DNA of 64,000 nt from assembly GCF_015832195.1 (NCBI RefSeq), contig NC_052027.1:3348001-3412000 (forward strand), in the 5' to 3' direction. The notes beneath the pieces were generated by a model. It did not search any database. It was not told the DNA's origin and was given only the letters and a program-made list of their open reading frames with translations. Position 1 is the stretch's first letter. Every line of letters starts with the position of its first letter. This document shows, piece by piece, positions 62,644 to 64,000 of this stretch. The translations under genes and the position numbers were made by a program. The DNA is from Motacilla alba alba. Taxonomy: Eukaryota; Chordata; Aves; Passeriformes; Motacillidae.

Positions 62644-64000
62644 GTGGGATGTGGAGTGTCCTGAGAGGGAGAGGATTTTGTAGAACAGCATTTCTAAGGC
62701 ACAGTGTCACACCTAAAACACAGGTGGGCTCCAGCCTGTGGCCTGTCCCCTGCTTTTTGTTTCCCTGGCTGAGGTAAAATTCCATCAGATCTCAGGGCTG
62801 GAGCTCAGAGCCACTTCCAGGCAGCTCTGGTGGATGGAACCCCTCATTATTTGGGAGATTTACTCATGGCTTTCTCGATTCAGAAGGCTGGAGAGAGAAC
62901 ACCTCTTCTCCTCCTTGTGCTGACTGCAGCAGTTTTTGGTGCAGGCACCCTGGGGAAGCAGAGATTCAGTCATGCAGCCACGTAACAACGTGGGCCTTAA
63001 TGAGTAACACATTTGTACTTTCCATTCTCCCTCTAAGAAAGGGCCTATAAATAAAGCATTCTTGCCCTCAGATCAAGAAAAGCTTTTTCTTATATAATGT
63101 CATTAAATTTTAAATTAGATGGATAGGCAATTACTGGTGAAAATGTTAAATACTGGATAACCTATGAATATGACCTAATTTAATATAATTTTATAAATGC
63201 TTGAATTCAATTAAATAAAAATTTTTATGTAACATTTAAAATGTTTGCTTAGTTCTCCCCAGAGCTTACAGTAGGTTACTATAAGCCAAACAGCATTACA
63301 ACATTTGTTTAAAATGCCAGAAGGCTTAGGATAGATCCCATACACTTGGAGCTGAATCCCCAGTCACTGGACAGCCATTTCTGGGCAGAAGCTGCTGTAT
63401 TAAATAATTCCTAGCTAATAAATGTATTTTAGACACATTATAAACCTGGATGTTAAACCTTTTAGAGTAAATGAGATGTTTATTGTGTAAAAATATATAA
63501 TTTGCTGCTTTGACCTGGGTGCATTGTCATGGAAACCCAAATCTTTCTTGAGCAATAAAAAATCTGCTTGTCATCTGATTTGAGCCGGTTATTTGCACAG
63601 GTGGTTTTCTTAGCAGACAAGTACTTAGTGAAAACAAATCCATTCTTTCTCAATAGTTCCATTATGTATTTCCACAACAATGTGTTTCATTTCACTAGCT
63701 CTGTAATTAATGATCCATTATCAACTAATTAAATCACTTTTGGACTTTATATGAGTTCATCTGTTACACAACGCTGGCTCCCCAGTCCTCCTTCCTGGGT
63801 GTGTTAAGCTTGGAGAAGTTTTAATTAATGGTGAGAATGAAGTATGGGAGGTTGCAGGTACTTCAGACAGACCAAAGTAGTAACAAATGTGGACACATAA
63901 ATATATCCAACAATTTAATACCAATGTCCTTCAATGAAGTAAAGCAGCAGTAAGAATAATTTAAATCAGATTTCCAATCTCTACGTAAAACTGTTGTAAA
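62644..64000 (+). other. PDZRN3 intron 3, end of window
   Basis: AT-rich intronic DNA, especially at 63060-63260. No exon 4 of PDZRN3 (expected to restart with the V-N-G motif of PDZ1) is visible up to the edge, so the intron continues beyond the window. Confidence 0.7.

Noticed and set aside
62223..62785. Long repeat proteins (Ser-Pro, Glu-Gly, Glu-Lys) on both strands
   Set aside because: They are only the six-frame readings of the pyrimidine microsatellite.

Overview
The window looks like a bird chromosome, probably a passerine or close relative. Three things point that way: short CR1 LINE tails, three related solo LTRs about 380 to 420 bp long that each carry a 6-bp target-site duplication, and an AT-rich, CpG-poor background broken by one strong CpG island. 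Nothing prokaryotic, plasmid-like or phage-like is present. The lineage call is inference.

The window holds one gene I can support: the 5' end of PDZRN3, a RING-type E3 ubiquitin ligase with PDZ domains, on the + strand. A CpG-island promoter (about 424-2022) contains coding exon 1 (1004-1720; RING finger, TRAF-type zinc fingers, coiled coil). Exon 2 (7586-7672) and exon 3 (8781-8888) encode the first half of PDZ domain 1. All three exons are in phase 0 with canonical GT/AG borders, and together give 304 codons. The rest of PDZ1, PDZ2 and the C-terminal tail must lie beyond position 64000. From 8889 to the end, more than 55 kb, I read one large intron.

Layout: 1-423, upstream flank with an antisense CR1 fragment; 424-2022, CpG island with exon 1 and an 11-unit minisatellite starting 15 bp after its splice donor; 2023-7585, rest of intron 1; 7673-8780, intron 2; 8889-64000, intron 3. 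Intron 3 carries a four-copy 70-bp tandem repeat (16062-16341), CR1 fragments (about 17935, 32300 and 46349), solo LTRs (35546-35966 +, 55389-55770 -, 61362-61783 +), CA repeats near 37.3 kb and a 233-bp pure pyrimidine array (62411-62643). Several patches of retained CpG (13.05-13.92, 40.0-41.5, 49.8-50.2, 52.6-52.9 and 55.09-55.34 kb) are the best candidates for intronic enhancers or an alternative promoter.

The many other open frames of 60-200 codons do not look like genes: none has a recognisable domain, homology or splice structure. I found no undescribed multi-gene system. The most notable items are the minisatellite beside the exon 1 splice donor, the set of young-looking solo LTRs (one with a perfect 17-bp inverted repeat holding paired CCAAT boxes), the pyrimidine array and the CpG-dense patch at 55.1-55.3 kb.
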